Assembly (NCBI GenBank): GCA_963920635.1
Contig: OY987298.1
Coordinates: 21,547,647 to 21,611,646, forward strand
Length of the DNA: 64,000 nt
Origin: Pseudeuparius sepicola
Taxonomy: Eukaryota > Arthropoda > Insecta > Coleoptera > Anthribidae
Reading direction: 5' to 3'
Shown one piece after another: positions 22,562 through 33,082 of this stretch. Numbering within the stretch: the stretch's first letter is position 1; each line of letters opens with the position of its first letter. Under the pieces are notes generated by a model, which did no database searches, was not told the origin of the DNA, and saw only the letters and a list, made by a program, of their open reading frames with translations. Both the position numbers and the translations under genes were made by a program.

Positions 22562-24239
22562 CAGGGTGTCCCATTTTGGGTGTTTTTGGGTGTTTTTCTC
22601 AAAAATAACGGTTCTTATTAAAGCTAGAGGGTTGCGGTTTTCACGCCACTGTACTACTTTTTTGAGAGGAATTTGGTGGACCAATCAGATTTTAGATAAG
22701 TTTTATAGTTTCCGCGCATTGGCGCAGGAATGAAATTTTCGATTTTTTGGAAACCTCTCTCCTGGCTACAACTTATATACAGGGTGTCCAACTTTAAAAC
22801 TGTACAAATCTGTAAAATCTTCATTTTTCTAGATAATCACCTAAACTTTTTTTTGTTTGAAAGGCCTTCAAAAACCGCTTCTTTTGAGCTTCCTGCCATT
22901 TTCAAAATGCAAATCCAGGGCCGGCTGCGATTTTTTTTATACCCCCGATTCTCACGAAAACCATTTAGCGATTTTTTTTATTTAAAATCTAACCCCACAG
23001 CGTTAATCAGAACACCCCCAAAACCCCCATATACGAAATTTGAACAAAAAGTATACAGGGAGTTCCATACTGTAGGGTATCAAATTTGGGCAAAATAGGG
23101 ATTTTAAAGACATCTGGCGAGTCAAGTGAGCTATGGAATTCCTTCAAAACAGTTGCATGGTCAACAGGACCACTCAAAATGTTGGTGCGAACAGATTCAC
23201 TACAAAAATATGCAGGGTATATTCTCTGAGCCATCTTAAAATTCTGAATTTTTACTAAACTTTATACTGGTCAGGAGTACTCTGGAATCATTGAAAAAAT
23301 AGTAATAAACACAAAAGTAATTTATTTCTTTACAAAATGACAACCAACAAATAAAAACAATTTAAATTATTGGACCTTTCTCAACAACGTCACTGTCTAA
23401 GATGATACATTTTCTGTGCGTTTCCTGTTGTGGCACAGCAGCCACCTTAACTGATATGGACTTACTGACTGGCAGGCTTCTGTATTTTCTAGATTTAGTT
23501 CGTTTATAGTATGTGGAGCAGTTTTGATATACTCGATTTTTGACCCGTATAAAGTTCCAAAAATTCAGTAATTTGAGATGGCACAGACAATAACACTCTG
23601 TATATTTTGTATTGGACCTTTGCACACCGCCACCTTGAGTGGTCCTGTTGACCATTCAACTGTTTTGAGGGGATTCCATGGCACACTTGACTCGCCAGAG
23701 GTCTTTAAAATTCCTATTTTGCTTAATTTTGACACCCTACAGATTGGAACTCCCTGTATACTTTTTGTTCAAATTTGGTATATGGAGGTTTGGGGTGTTC
23801 TGATTAATGCTGTCTGGTCAGATTTTAAATAAAAAATCGCTAAATGGTTTTCGTGAAAATCGGGGGTATAAAAAAAATTGCAGCCGGCCCTGGATTTGCA
23901 TTTTGAAAATGGAAGGAAGGTCAAAAGAAGCGGTTTTTGAAGGCCTTTCAAACAAAAAAAAAGTTCAGGCGATTATCTATAAAAATGAAGATTTTACAGA
24001 TTTGTACAGTGTTAAAGTTGGACACCCTGTATATAAGTTGGAGCCAGGAGAGACGTTTCCAAAAAATCGAAAATTTGAGTCCTGCGCGGAAACTATAAAA
24101 CTTATGTAAAATCTGACTGGTCCACCAAATTCCTCTCAAAAAAGTAGTACAGTGACGTGAAAACCGCAATCCTCTAGCTTTAATAATAACCGAGATTTTT
24201 GAGAAAAACACCCAAAAACACCCAAAATGGGACACCCTG
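22562..24239. repeat. 1.7-kb snapback with modular arms, CAGGGTG ends, TA flanks
   Basis: The outer ends CAGGGTGTCCCATTTTGGG (22562) and complement (24239) are flanked by TA. Arms of about 640 bp (22562-23200 and 23610-24239) are inverted copies. Each arm contains further TACAGGG boundaries: 22789 (TACAGGGTGTCCAAC), 23055 (TACAGGGAGTTCC) and their mirrors at 24030 and 23755. The arm therefore looks like adjoining units. The spacer 23200-23610 shows no recognisable gene. Long open frames in the arms appear on both strands and are not genes. Confidence 0.9.
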
Positions 24240-24501
24240 TACTGCAGTCTACTGCAGCAGTAGTGAGTGATAATGCCCAGAACAATTTGCAACACTTACC
24301 ACAATATAAATGGGTCATTGCCTATGCCGCGATCAGGAACCGTTTTCACGAAGTGTTTGTACAACAGGAACAAAAAACAGTATAAGTTAATACCATATTA
24401 GCCGCGACTATTTTCAATAGTAATTGATATTAATGAATTCAAAATAAACTCCTCGACAAAATTAGCGCACCTCTGATATTTTTCTCGATATTTTTTTATA
24501 T

Positions 24502-24945
24502 TGTCAACAATGTGACATCTGTGGACCGATGACCAAACCATTTAAATTCATTTCTACTAAACCATAACAAGTAAAATATAACATTATACAAATTTATAAA
24601 TACAAGGGTCAATCGATAACAAAACATACAAGGATCGTTCAGTAAGATAAACACTAGATAGATCAAAGTGCAATCGCCGAGTTGGCAAAATCTGCTAGTA
24701 TAAATTCGGCACCAGCCACAAGCTGGGCATCAGTAAGCCCCGCTAATTAGCAGCTACTCGATCACTGACAACCCTCGGTGATCTGGCCTGACAACGGATC
24801 CCGCTTAGTAGCCTCCTTGTTCAGGTCGCGCTCCGAGGTGCAGACGACAGCCCCCCCGGGTACTGTTGAAGTCGTCAGCTGGTCAGCAGCAGCACCGCGC
24901 CGCCGGGTCAAGGGCGCAGGTCCGGCACACACGATTAGTGTGACA
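24502..24945 (+). mobile_element. Solo LTR of a retrotransposon (Gypsy-like)
   Basis: The unit starts TGTCAACAATGTGACATC and ends GATTAGTGTGACA, with ATAT on both sides (24498-24501 and 24946-24949), giving the TG...CA ends and 4-bp duplication of an LTR. No internal coding region or second LTR is present, so it is a solo LTR left by recombination. The second half is GC-rich. Assignment to Gypsy rests on the 4-bp duplication and promoter style only. Confidence 0.75.
24699..24734 (+). promoter_or_regulatory. LTR core promoter: TATA box and TCAGT initiator
   Basis: TATAAA at 24699-24704 is followed about 30 bases later by TCAGT at 24730-24734, the usual arthropod TATA-initiator spacing. This marks the likely U3/R border of the solo LTR. 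Confidence 0.6.
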
Positions 24946-25252
24946 ATATTTGTATATTTTTTCTCCACAAGTAGGCCATGGGGGCAGTTGTTTCAAATAG
25001 TTTGATGAGTTAAATACGCGCGGTTAAAATTTTGCCATTTATTTCTGAGACACCCTGTATTGATTCGACAGCAACCATTGGGCTCGTATACCACTTTTTT
25101 TTTTATTTTTGCAATGGATAGATATCGCCTTTAAACGCAAAACTGAGTTGAATACGGTAATGAATGGCTGTGACACAGTTATCATTAATTTAAGAACCGG
25201 CAACGTCGCCTTCTCCCCTCTTCGTCTTCCGTCAAATAAAATGACCTGGGTA

Positions 25253-25626
25253 GAGATGGGTAATTCGTTCATTTTACTACGACCGAATCGATCAGTAACC
25301 GATTTCAAAAAAGATCGAATCATTTCAATCAATCGTCCATTTCAATCACTTCAGTCATAGTAGGTACCTAGTCCGGAGCATGCCTGTAAACTCGTACGGT
25401 ATTGGCTTAATTCAATCTTGAGGTTTTAAATCAGCCGTTTCTGTTTTACAATTCACGAGACGATACGTTGGTTCGGTCTTAGTTCGTTCAATCGTCGATC
25501 ATTCAATGTGTGGACTGTGGAGTGTCGGTAATAACCGACTGCTTCATAATTGTATCGTTTCGATATGTTGAGATTCGGTCAATCAATACTTTCAAGTGAT
25601 CGAATCATTCACGATTGACACATCTC
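25253..25626. mobile_element. MITE rich in TCGAATC-type words, TA-flanked
   Basis: GAGATGGGT at 25253 and its imperfect mirror ACACATCTC at 25626 sit between TA dinucleotides. The interior repeats GAATCGAT, TCAATC and related words in both directions, giving strong self-complementarity. The open frames here are not coding. Confidence 0.55.
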
Positions 25627-26269
25627 TAGATAGTTTTCAAAGCCTACTACTAAGTTTTTGGAAGAAAAAATGTCGCACGTCAAAAAAATTATATACTTCC
25701 CATCTCGTTAGCGAGCAAACAGCCCGTCATGTTTCTGATTTCATCACCACGCTTCGAATATATTTTTAAATTAGGCTATTTGCCCAAGTTTTTCCGGAAT
25801 TTAATCCCCCAATACATAAAAGGGCCAAACAAAACCCGGCGCCTAATATGAAACTTGATATGCAATTTCATGAAAGAAGCGAATTCTTTTGTGCGAGGCG
25901 CTTTATTAATGAAATAACGACTGCGCGCTCGGGGTCCCGTCGGACCGTTTTGCGAAGAGTCGGCCCTATAGAATTTTCGGAGATAATAGTACAGCACATG
26001 CCGGATAACATATTTTTGGTAACGACTATACCACAAACGTCTGAAATTTCAAGCTCTATACTCTGTACAAACGTGTAGATATTTGCCCGAAAAGTGTGAC
26101 GAACTTTTCGGGCAAATATCTACATCTACGTGCGTCTCATGATTCCCGAAAATGATTAAACCAGTAATGGGTTGGCTGGGATCACCGTGCATGTCAGGAC
26201 ATGTCCCAATAAAGATTGCAATATCTTTGTCATTACGTTGGTGAAGATGAAAAATTTTATATATGCAAT
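25627..26269. other. No gene; one strong hairpin
   Basis: GC-richer sequence at 25840-25990 and the hairpin at 26076-26122 are the only notable parts. Open frames on both strands at 25776-26078 overlap each other and have no family features. Confidence 0.4.
26076..26122. other. Perfect 20-bp hairpin with 7-base loop
   Basis: TAGATATTTGCCCGAAAAGT (26076-26095) is exactly complementary to 26103-26122, with loop GTGACGA. Imperfect pairing extends outward (ACGTG / CTACG). It is not followed by a T-run. Confidence 0.85.
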
Positions 26270-26500
26270 GTTTGGATTGTTATAAAAACTCCTTTAATTT
26301 TATAGAGTGCTTTAGTTTTTTTTATGAATGTGAGCCTTAATCATTTCATTCTTAAATTTTCGTCCTTTGGAAGAACAAAATTTGACCACCTGCCTTCTAC
26401 ATAGTTCAGAAAACCTATAGCTAGTTCAGCACATTATTACAATTTTATTACAGCCAGGAATACAACTAGGATCTAGGCAACTTGAGGCTGTATTGAAGAC
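26270..26500 (+). repeat. Dispersed repeat, partner of 53270-53515
   Basis: Shared ordered blocks include GGATTGTTA, CTCCTTTAATTTTA, AATTTTCGTCCTTTGGAA, AGAAAACCTA and TAGGCAACTTGAGGC (or one-base variants). It is non-coding. Confidence 0.65.
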
Positions 26501-26984
26501 CGGTGTTTTGACAGATTTTATAAGCACGTAGATTTTTTGTAAAGATAATTTGATTTTAAGTAGTGTTTCATAAGACAAGATTTCTTGCCTTATATTGTGT
26601 TGCAAAGCAAGACAAGAAATTAAATTCCTTCTTGTCTTGCCCGATTCTTGCTGGAAAAAGGCTTGTCTTGTAAGCAAGACTTTCTGAAACTTCTTGTTCT
26701 TGCATTTTTTGTTTTGTGTTGCTACCAAGACTCTCGTTATTATTTACTACCTGCAAAGCTTGTTTTTTTTTTATTTTTCTAATTATTGACAGTTATTTAT
26801 TTATTTATTTAATAATTTTGTTTGAATGTTTTCATGATTTTCAATTCGAAATACCTCTTAAGTCGAAGCCTCTCCTTTCTGTTAAAGTTATTTTGATGTC
26901 TGTGGATTTCGATATGTGTGGACAAAACCGCGAAACCCACTCTCCTAAAATGACCCGATCCACACTATGCCACACTAATATGAA

Positions 26985-27120
26985 ATAAAACAAAGCATAG
27001 GATGTCCAGTTAAAGCAAACTTATAAAAAATAAATTAATCCACTGTAGTGGATTAATTGAAAAGTACATAACATCTATTAATTTGTTGAATTTATAAGAA
27101 TTAAAATTATAAGGATTTTG
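26985..27120 (+). repeat. Direct repeat flanking the 27264-29736 snapback (left copy)
   Basis: AAAGCAAACTTATAAAAAAT, GTAGTGGATTAAT and TTAATTTGTTGAATTTATAA followed by GAATTAAAATTA recur at 29920-30060. Upstream of both, CTTGC/GCAAG-rich sequence occurs (26560-26760 and 29840-30240). Confidence 0.65.
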
Positions 27121-27525
27121 TTTGTCGGGAATTGGGAAGTACCTACCTATGCATTTTCTGCCGTGAAAGCAGTGTAATACGCTAATTCTCCATTTCTTCT
27201 CTAGTATTACCTACTTATACTAGGAGTAAATAAAATATATTTACTAGATAATATACTACTATACAGTGTGGTCATTTAATTGTGCAACATATGGGATTTT
27301 TTTTATTAATTGCACAACGAAAATACAAGTAAAGTTGGTGCATGTTCGATATAATCATATTAGGCGCACTTAGAATGGTTGCAAGTCAAACAGCACACAG
27401 GGTAGGTCAAAAAATATAAATTTCTTCGTGTTTTCCTGGTAGGTTTCGTTTAGTAGAGAAAAAAACTTCCTGGGCTTCTACCATTTAATTGTAGGTTACG
27501 ACAGATTTATAAATATAAAATCAAC

Positions 27526-27560
27526 GACTTACGTTTCGGCCTTTTACTGGCCATCATTAG
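27526..27560 (-). ncRNA. Hammerhead-like motif in PLE copy 2, 3' terminal segment
   Basis: Minus strand: CTAATGA, then TGGCC with loop AGTAAAA and GGCC, then GAAAC and GTAAGTC. This is the hammerhead order with one change in the first box (G to A). Stem III would be two base pairs with a four-base loop, as reported for minimal retroelement hammerheads. Confidence 0.6.
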
Positions 27561-28078
27561 GTTAGTAAATTTGTTTACATAATGTTATAAATTTATGTTT
27601 GTGTTTAACAATAATATTATATCTAAAAAGACAAATTAAAAATTATTAAACATTAAAAAGACTTATTTCAAAGTCGTTATGTCACATTAAGTACATTAGT
27701 TATTAAAATTTTTTACTTACAAAAGACGTGGACAAATTAAAAATTCATTTTAGTGTTTAAACAGAGTTTCTACATGTTTTGACTTATCATTACAACAATT
27801 TGTGTAGAATTTAAATTATTAACATGATGTTACTCTATAGGATTGTTGGGAAATACAGCGTACCGTTCCAAATTCGGGAAAAAATATACATTTTTTATCG
27901 ATTTAAAAAGGAGAAGCAAATCGATTTCACACTTCAGAAAAAAAAAACACTCTCTATACAGTGTGAAGAATAAGGTATAAATACGACAATATACACTGGA
28001 AAATGCAAAAACCTAGGATCAATATAAAACAAATTTAGTCTTAAAAATATTTTGTACTTTAATATTTATATTTCTAAA

Positions 28079-28870
28079 CTATTCATAAATAAGGTTATAA
28101 TAAATATGTGAAAGACCATCCGTGTCAGTTCTGAAATTAATGGAATTTTTATGTTTTTTAATTTGAACCATCTCCAAAACATTTCGTTTGAGAAAATCAT
28201 TTTCCTTGCATAAAATTTCAGAGTTATCAAAATCGAAACTGTGGGTATTTTCAATTGCATGTTCACTTAGAGCAGTAGAATTTTCATTATTATTTCTAAC
28301 GTCGTACTGGTGTTTATAAATTCTTTTATGTAAGTATTGTTTAGTTTCGCCTATATATGATGAAGGGCAATCCAAACAATTAATTTTATAAATAAGATTT
28401 GTTTGTAAATCATTAGTAATTTTAGGTTTAAGATTGGAAAAAAAAATTTTTGTGTTATTTTGTGGTTTGTGGGCAATTTGAACGTAAAATTTTTTGAAAA
28501 TCTTGGAAATTGGTTCAGATATACCTTTAACATAATTCATAGAGAAAAACTTACATGAGTTAAGAGGATGGGAGATATTATTATTATATATTTTGTGAAT
28601 TCGTTTTTTAATAATAGGATTGAAAAAACTTTCAGGGTAATTATTTTTTATTAGAGTATTTTTAACTTTTTTAAGGTTATTAGGTCTAAATTGGTCATGG
28701 GAAAGAATGATTGCACGGTCAGTAAGACTGTTAATGACACTCTTCTTGTAGCAGTTTGGAACATTTGAGTTGAAATTTAGATATCTTTCTGACCATATTT
28801 TTTTATTGAACCAATTAGTGGAGATTTTACCATTTTGGTCATAAATAATAGTAAGGTCTAAGATGATGAT
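28079..28870 (-). pseudogene. PLE copy 2: RT C-terminus and intact GIY-YIG endonuclease
   Basis: The minus-strand frame is open from the truncation point near 28870 to a stop at 28079, about 264 codons. It begins LDLTIIYDQNGKISTNWF and continues IWSERYLNFNSNVPNCYKKS and SLTDRAIILSH, matching copy 1. The C-terminal part has NLIYKINCLDCPSSYIGETK, with the Cys pair and GIY-YIG-type motif, and LHKRIYKHQYDVRN with the conserved arginine helix. It ends near LSHIYYNLIYE. The RT catalytic motifs are missing, so retrotransposition is impossible, but the endonuclease frame is unbroken. A methionine at 28540 could start a 153-residue nuclease-only protein; expression is unproven. Confidence 0.85.
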
Positions 28871-28898
28871 GGCCAGTAAAAGGCCGAAACGTACGTCG
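28863..28898 (+). ncRNA. Hammerhead-like motif in the inverted PLE copy 2 end
   Basis: Plus strand: ATGATGA, TGGCC, loop, GGCC, then GAAACGTACGTC. Only the first C of the CTGATGA box differs. It is inverted relative to the gene, because the terminal segment is in inverted orientation here. Confidence 0.6.
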
Positions 28899-29919
28899 TT
28901 GATTTTATATTTATAATTCTGTCGTAACCTTCAATTAAATGGTAGAAGCCCAGGAAGTTTTTTTCTCTACTAAAAAATATAAAAATTGTACAAGAGTAAA
29001 GTATCCTTATTTCGAAAAATTCAGCAAAATTTTATTAAGAAAAGTTGTCTAGAATTAAAAGTTATGCCCAAATACCAAGACATGGCCTCCTAAGAAAAAC
29101 AATATATATATTTTTTAAAACTTTAATAATCTCCTAAACAAATTGTTTTAATATTCACCCTAAAGAATTTCATAAATCAATCAAAACTAAATAAATTTCG
29201 CACAACTTTGTTCGAATTCAAGCATATTTGTAAAATTAACTTAGATTTTTAATTTTTTAGGGAATCTCAAAGTTCATGTTTGTTGCAACGATATTAAACA
29301 AAACTTTAAAATTAACGACATTAAACAAAACTTTAAAATTTCGCAGAAATTATTCTGAACGAGGTAAAACATTAGTAGTGATAATGTATATATTAAAAAA
29401 CTCTCATTTAAGCTGCAAAATTTTTATTTTAAATATTTATTAAGAAACTGTTTAAATTAATTGATGAAAAAATCGTTTTTCTTAGGAGGCTGTGTTTTGG
29501 CATTTAGCCATAGCTTTTAATTCTAAACAACTTTTCTTAATAACCATTTTGCTGAATTTTTTTATAAGGGTACTTTACTCTTGTACAATTTTTATATATT
29601 ATATTTATAGCTTGCAACCATTCTAAGTGCACCTAATATGATTATTCAACATGCATCAACTTTCGGCAATATCTGTATTTTGGTTGTGCAATTTACAAAA
29701 AAGTCACATATGTTGCACACCTAAATGACCACACTGTATATATACCTACAGTAATTGTTCCTAAATAACCGTTTATATTTATGCTAATTTTTTAAAAATC
29801 AATATTATGGTCACCTACGGATACCTAGTGATTTTTGCAAGATTTCTTGCTTTAGCAAGATTGCTTGCAAAATTTCGATATGTGTGACAAAAGCATTAGG
29901 AAATCTGACAGACCCGAGA

Positions 29920-30260
29920 AACAGCTATTCTATAGTTGGTCATTTTAAAGCAAACATATAAAAAAATAATTAATTAAATGTAGTAGTGGATTAATAATTA
30001 TTCATAAGGACATACCTATTAATTTGTTGAATTTATAAGAATTAAAATTAGAATGATTTTGTGCTCATTTCTTAAAAATAAATATTATCGTCACCTACAA
30101 AATTCCCTGTGTTTAGCAAGACTTCTTGCGAAATTTCAAGAGTTTTGCAGAATGATTTCTTGTTTTGTCTTCCAAAGTAAGACAATTAATTTTAAAAAAT
30201 CTTGTCTTGTTCTTGCAGCAAGGACAAGGGACTTCATTTCGTTTGGCAATTGAATTTACA
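29920..30260 (+). repeat. Direct repeat flanking the snapback (right copy) plus CTTGC-rich repeats
   Basis: It matches 26985-27120. In addition, 29795-29880 and 30057-30140 resemble each other (CTAATTTTTTAAAAATCAAT / CTCATTTCTTAAAAATAAAT, GTCACCTAC, GCAAGA..TCTTGC), giving a short tandem arrangement. Confidence 0.55.
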
Positions 30261-30934
30261 CTGCTACGCAAAAGTGTGATGGAATCTGTCGCGACGTGCA
30301 TCCTGTAAACAAGGTTTAGTTGTTTGAAACAATGTTTGCGTTTACGGCGCGCGCACGTTTATTTTAGTGATTGTTTCGCCAAAGTGGAATTAGTATTTCG
30401 GACCAACATTGTGTTTCCTACGACCGCCAAATTGACGATAAAATTATGTATAACAAAACGGTTATCTATCGCTATCGAGACCCGAAATATGTTCACATAT
30501 GTAATTAAAATTATCAATTGATGACGGGATAAAACGTCGGAACAGGGTGCAGCTGAGCGCATTTTGCATGTTGCAGAGATTAATGCGTAAATACACACAA
30601 AACGAGTTGCAGTCGGTTTAGAGATAAAACCGGGGTTCAAACAAGTTGGGAAATGGTAAAAGTAGATGTTTGAATCTAGTATAAATGGTAGATACTTTTC
30701 CATAAACAACGCTTGTATAGTTCAGCTTGTTAAATCGGTGTTTATATCCTCCTGTAATTAGTCCATAAAGGCGGTAGTGGTACGAAATGACATGCGAGCC
30801 GTATATATTCCCGACAACGATTGTTTTCGTAATTCTAGAGTTATAATTAATCCTGCAACTGGATATTACACTCATATCACAACCGTGCCTCCGACTTCGG
30901 TACAACACAGAGTCAATATTCTGTATTCTATATA
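30261..30934. other. No gene recognised
   Basis: Ordinary sequence with a GC-rich spot at 30345-30360 (GGCGCGCGCACG). Overlapping short open frames on both strands lack family features. Confidence 0.4.
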
Positions 30935-31790
30935 CAGGAGTGACCGAATTTCGAGTCTATGGATGGGGATCTTGTTTATCTTGAGAGATAGGAGGTCGAT
31001 TAAATAGGGGCAAAATTGCGGAATTTGATGCCGAGTAACATAGTAGAAAAAATTTGGCTGGCCCTTCTCGTTTTGAAAATAATGGGAAAAACTGAAAATT
31101 ATCGTTTTCGTTTTTATTTTTTTAAACGAAAATTAAGGGTGCTGGACATGTCTAAGTTAAACATTATTAAGGCACCTTTTTACAAGGAATATGACCACGT
31201 ATTTTTTTTGTCGGCTCTCTGGACAAAGAGTGACAATCAACTTTTATTTTTCTTATGGGCGCCATATTGAATTTTTGCATTTTTGAAAAGAAGATTTTTT
31301 CTGGTTAAAATGATATGTCACACATTATGCTTAACTTTGTTCTTCTTGCCTTAATATCAAATTAATCGTTTTTGCATAGAGTGCCTTGGAAACATAAGCC
31401 CCATAATGTTTGACGTTTTTGCACAGAAAGCCTTGGAAACATAAGCCACATAACGTTTGACAGTTCAGTACAATTTTAAATGTCACGGATACTTTCTTTT
31501 ACTGAATAAATGTCATATTCACATGAAGAAAAACGTGACATTATTAAAATTTAGTTCAAATATAAATGACGACGAAGTGATATCAGACGAGCCATAAACA
31601 ATTTAAGGAAACGTGCTGCATTGTGCCTTGAGGAACAAGGAGGACAAATTGAACATTTATTGTAAATTGTAAAATAGGATTATCTACTCCTCTATTTTTT
31701 TGTTGTTCTGGTGTTTCCAGTTTGACTTTTTTAGTGGTAATGTGTTATATGGCAAATGACGAATAAATAGCAAGGTCTCCGACCATACCC
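30935..31790 (+). repeat. Duplicated block, copy A-B
   Basis: Part A (30935-31395) is repeated in the same direction at 33829-34080 plus 34635-34790. Part B (31430-31790) matches the reverse complement of 34800-35015 (TTTCCAGTTTGAC / GTCAAACTGGAAA-like blocks, AATGACGAATAAATA). Inside, GCCTTGGAAACATAAGCC is tandemly doubled at 31383-31450. No coding content is seen. Confidence 0.65.
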
Positions 31791-31799
31791 GTCGTATGT

Positions 31800-32376
31800 T
31801 TATGTTTTATTATCTGAATTTTTACTGAACCGTTAAACAATATTCCAAAGCACACTTCGCAACAATATAATAACATATAATTTAATATACCTATAATATA
31901 TTTTTTAACTTGATATTTGTTAAAAACAATTAATAATTTTACTGACCGAAATTTCCACCCGTAACGCATTGTGGAGATAGCTCTATGATCAGGTCGCGTT
32001 GTGGGTGTAAGCTTTGGTCGTTGTTTCGGCCACTGGGCGTTGTGGGCAAATTAACAAAATCCGTTACAAAATATGACGACAAAAATCGAACATACACGAA
32101 GTCCATCGCGTTTTGGGTAACGCATTGCACCCACAATGCAAATTGCAATAGGTACGGCCAACTCTCATAGTAGGTATTCTAGGCCATATTTAATGTCGGT
32201 GTGGTTTTCCCAAAGGCAACTTTAAATTACCAATCAGTGACGTGAAGGAAGCAACTGAAAGGTTTTGAACAAATTAATGTGACAGCTGTCTGTAGCGTCT
32301 TGAATATTTACCGCTATATTTAGTGATTCGACATTTTGTAATTTGATAAAAAAAATACAGAAGAAATTTTGTTTAG
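31800..32376. other. No gene recognised
   Basis: GTAACGCATTG occurs at about 31970 and 32117 near a CCACAATG word, hinting at a small decayed repeat. There is no credible coding frame. Confidence 0.35.
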
Positions 32377-32768
32377 TTATATTGCAAACCAAGACATACA
32401 GTCTGGTTCACGGTATTTCCGAAAATATGACAATGAGTCATCAAAAGTAAATTTAAAGTAATAACCGGCGCTAAATGCTTCATATTTCTGATATCTGCGA
32501 GTGCTTAGAGAATTTTCTTGTAAATCTTGATATGGTTTGAGAATAGATTCAAAATCTGCGTACATAATAAAGGAAACACGTTCCTTGTAAACGGAATTCT
32601 TAAATTCAATACATTTTTGATTGCTAAAAGAGACCTTGCAATTATTGACTTAACACAGTCTTGAGTATGTGAATCTACTTTATTTTGTGACGTAAAATAA
32701 TTTAAACATGTATCGCCCAGGTACTTTTTACACTTATGTTTATTTTGTGAGCAAATCAATCTTGACAT
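32377..32768 (-). pseudogene. Polinton-type protein-primed DNA polymerase B, N-terminal fragment
   Basis: The minus-strand frame from 32768 gives a Cys/His block, CLNYFTSQNKVDSHTQDC. Then, in another frame, MYADFESILKPYQDLQENS and RYQKYEAFSAGYYFKFTFDD, then LSYFRKYREPDCMSWF. The order 'C..CL..F.....L..H...C', a short spacer, then '(Y)ADFE' (first exonuclease motif with D and E) and '..Y..H....GYY.......SL..YR..R..DC..WF' is the pattern I associate with insect Polinton/Maverick PolB proteins. Only about 130 codons remain, with at least one shift. Everything downstream is absent, so this is a dead fragment. Confidence 0.6.
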
Positions 32769-32830
32769 ATTTTTTTACGAGACAGTAGTGGTATTTTATT
32801 TCAACAAAATCGGTATCATCAACTGTCGAT

Positions 32831-33082
32831 TTACGTTGGCTTCTTCCCTGGTTTCTTCTTAGCTTCATTAAGTTCACCAGTAGTTCTTCCTCCTTTCAGA
32901 AATCCATAAATGGTTGGTTGCCTCTCCAACTCCAGTAATAGGTATTCAAATATGCCACAACTATGCTGCAAACAGTGATATAGGGCTGCTGATAGTGCAT
33001 CAGGAACATTTAAAACTATGGTTTTTCTCTTGCAGAAAAATGGCTTTTGCAAACCTGGTTCGAGTGTCTTCATATAAAACAT
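32831..33082 (-). other. Unassigned 83-codon open frame
   Basis: The frame reads from MFYMKTLEPGLQKPFFCKRK to a basic tail ending KKPGKKPT. It lies 60 bases upstream of the polymerase fragment on the same strand, but I recognise no family. It could be an unrelated or chance frame. Confidence 0.25.

Larger units (their letters stand above)
27420..28975 (-). mobile_element. Penelope-like element, copy 2, 5' truncated with inverted end
   Basis: A minus-strand PLE is bounded by inverted 100-bp terminal segments (27450-27555 and 28872-28975; shared GAAGCCCAGGAAGTTTTTTT and AAAGGCCGAAACGTA). AAAAAATATAAA occurs on both sides (27408-27419 and about 28974-28985), consistent with a 12-bp target duplication in the host snapback arm. 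The coding part begins abruptly in the RT C-terminal region, where the inverted terminal segment is joined. Confidence 0.8.
27264..29736. repeat. Snapback interrupted by PLE copy 2
   Basis: The ends CAGTGTGGTCATTTA (27264) and complement (29736) are flanked by TA. The outer arms 27264-27390 and 29605-29736 are inverted copies. The inner left-arm sequence reappears only after the PLE, at about 28976-29100 (AAATTGTACAAGAGTAAAGT), mirrored at 29470-29600. The PLE therefore inserted into the left arm. The element without the PLE would be about 0.9 kb. Confidence 0.85.

Noticed and set aside
22730..24318. Several 75-120-codon open frames on both strands
   Set aside because: They lie in the inverted arms of the 22562-24239 snapback; mirrored frames encode matching peptides from each arm.
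26426..26756. Possible gene on the minus strand
   Set aside because: The frame crosses CTTGTCTTGC-rich repeated sequence and has no family signature.
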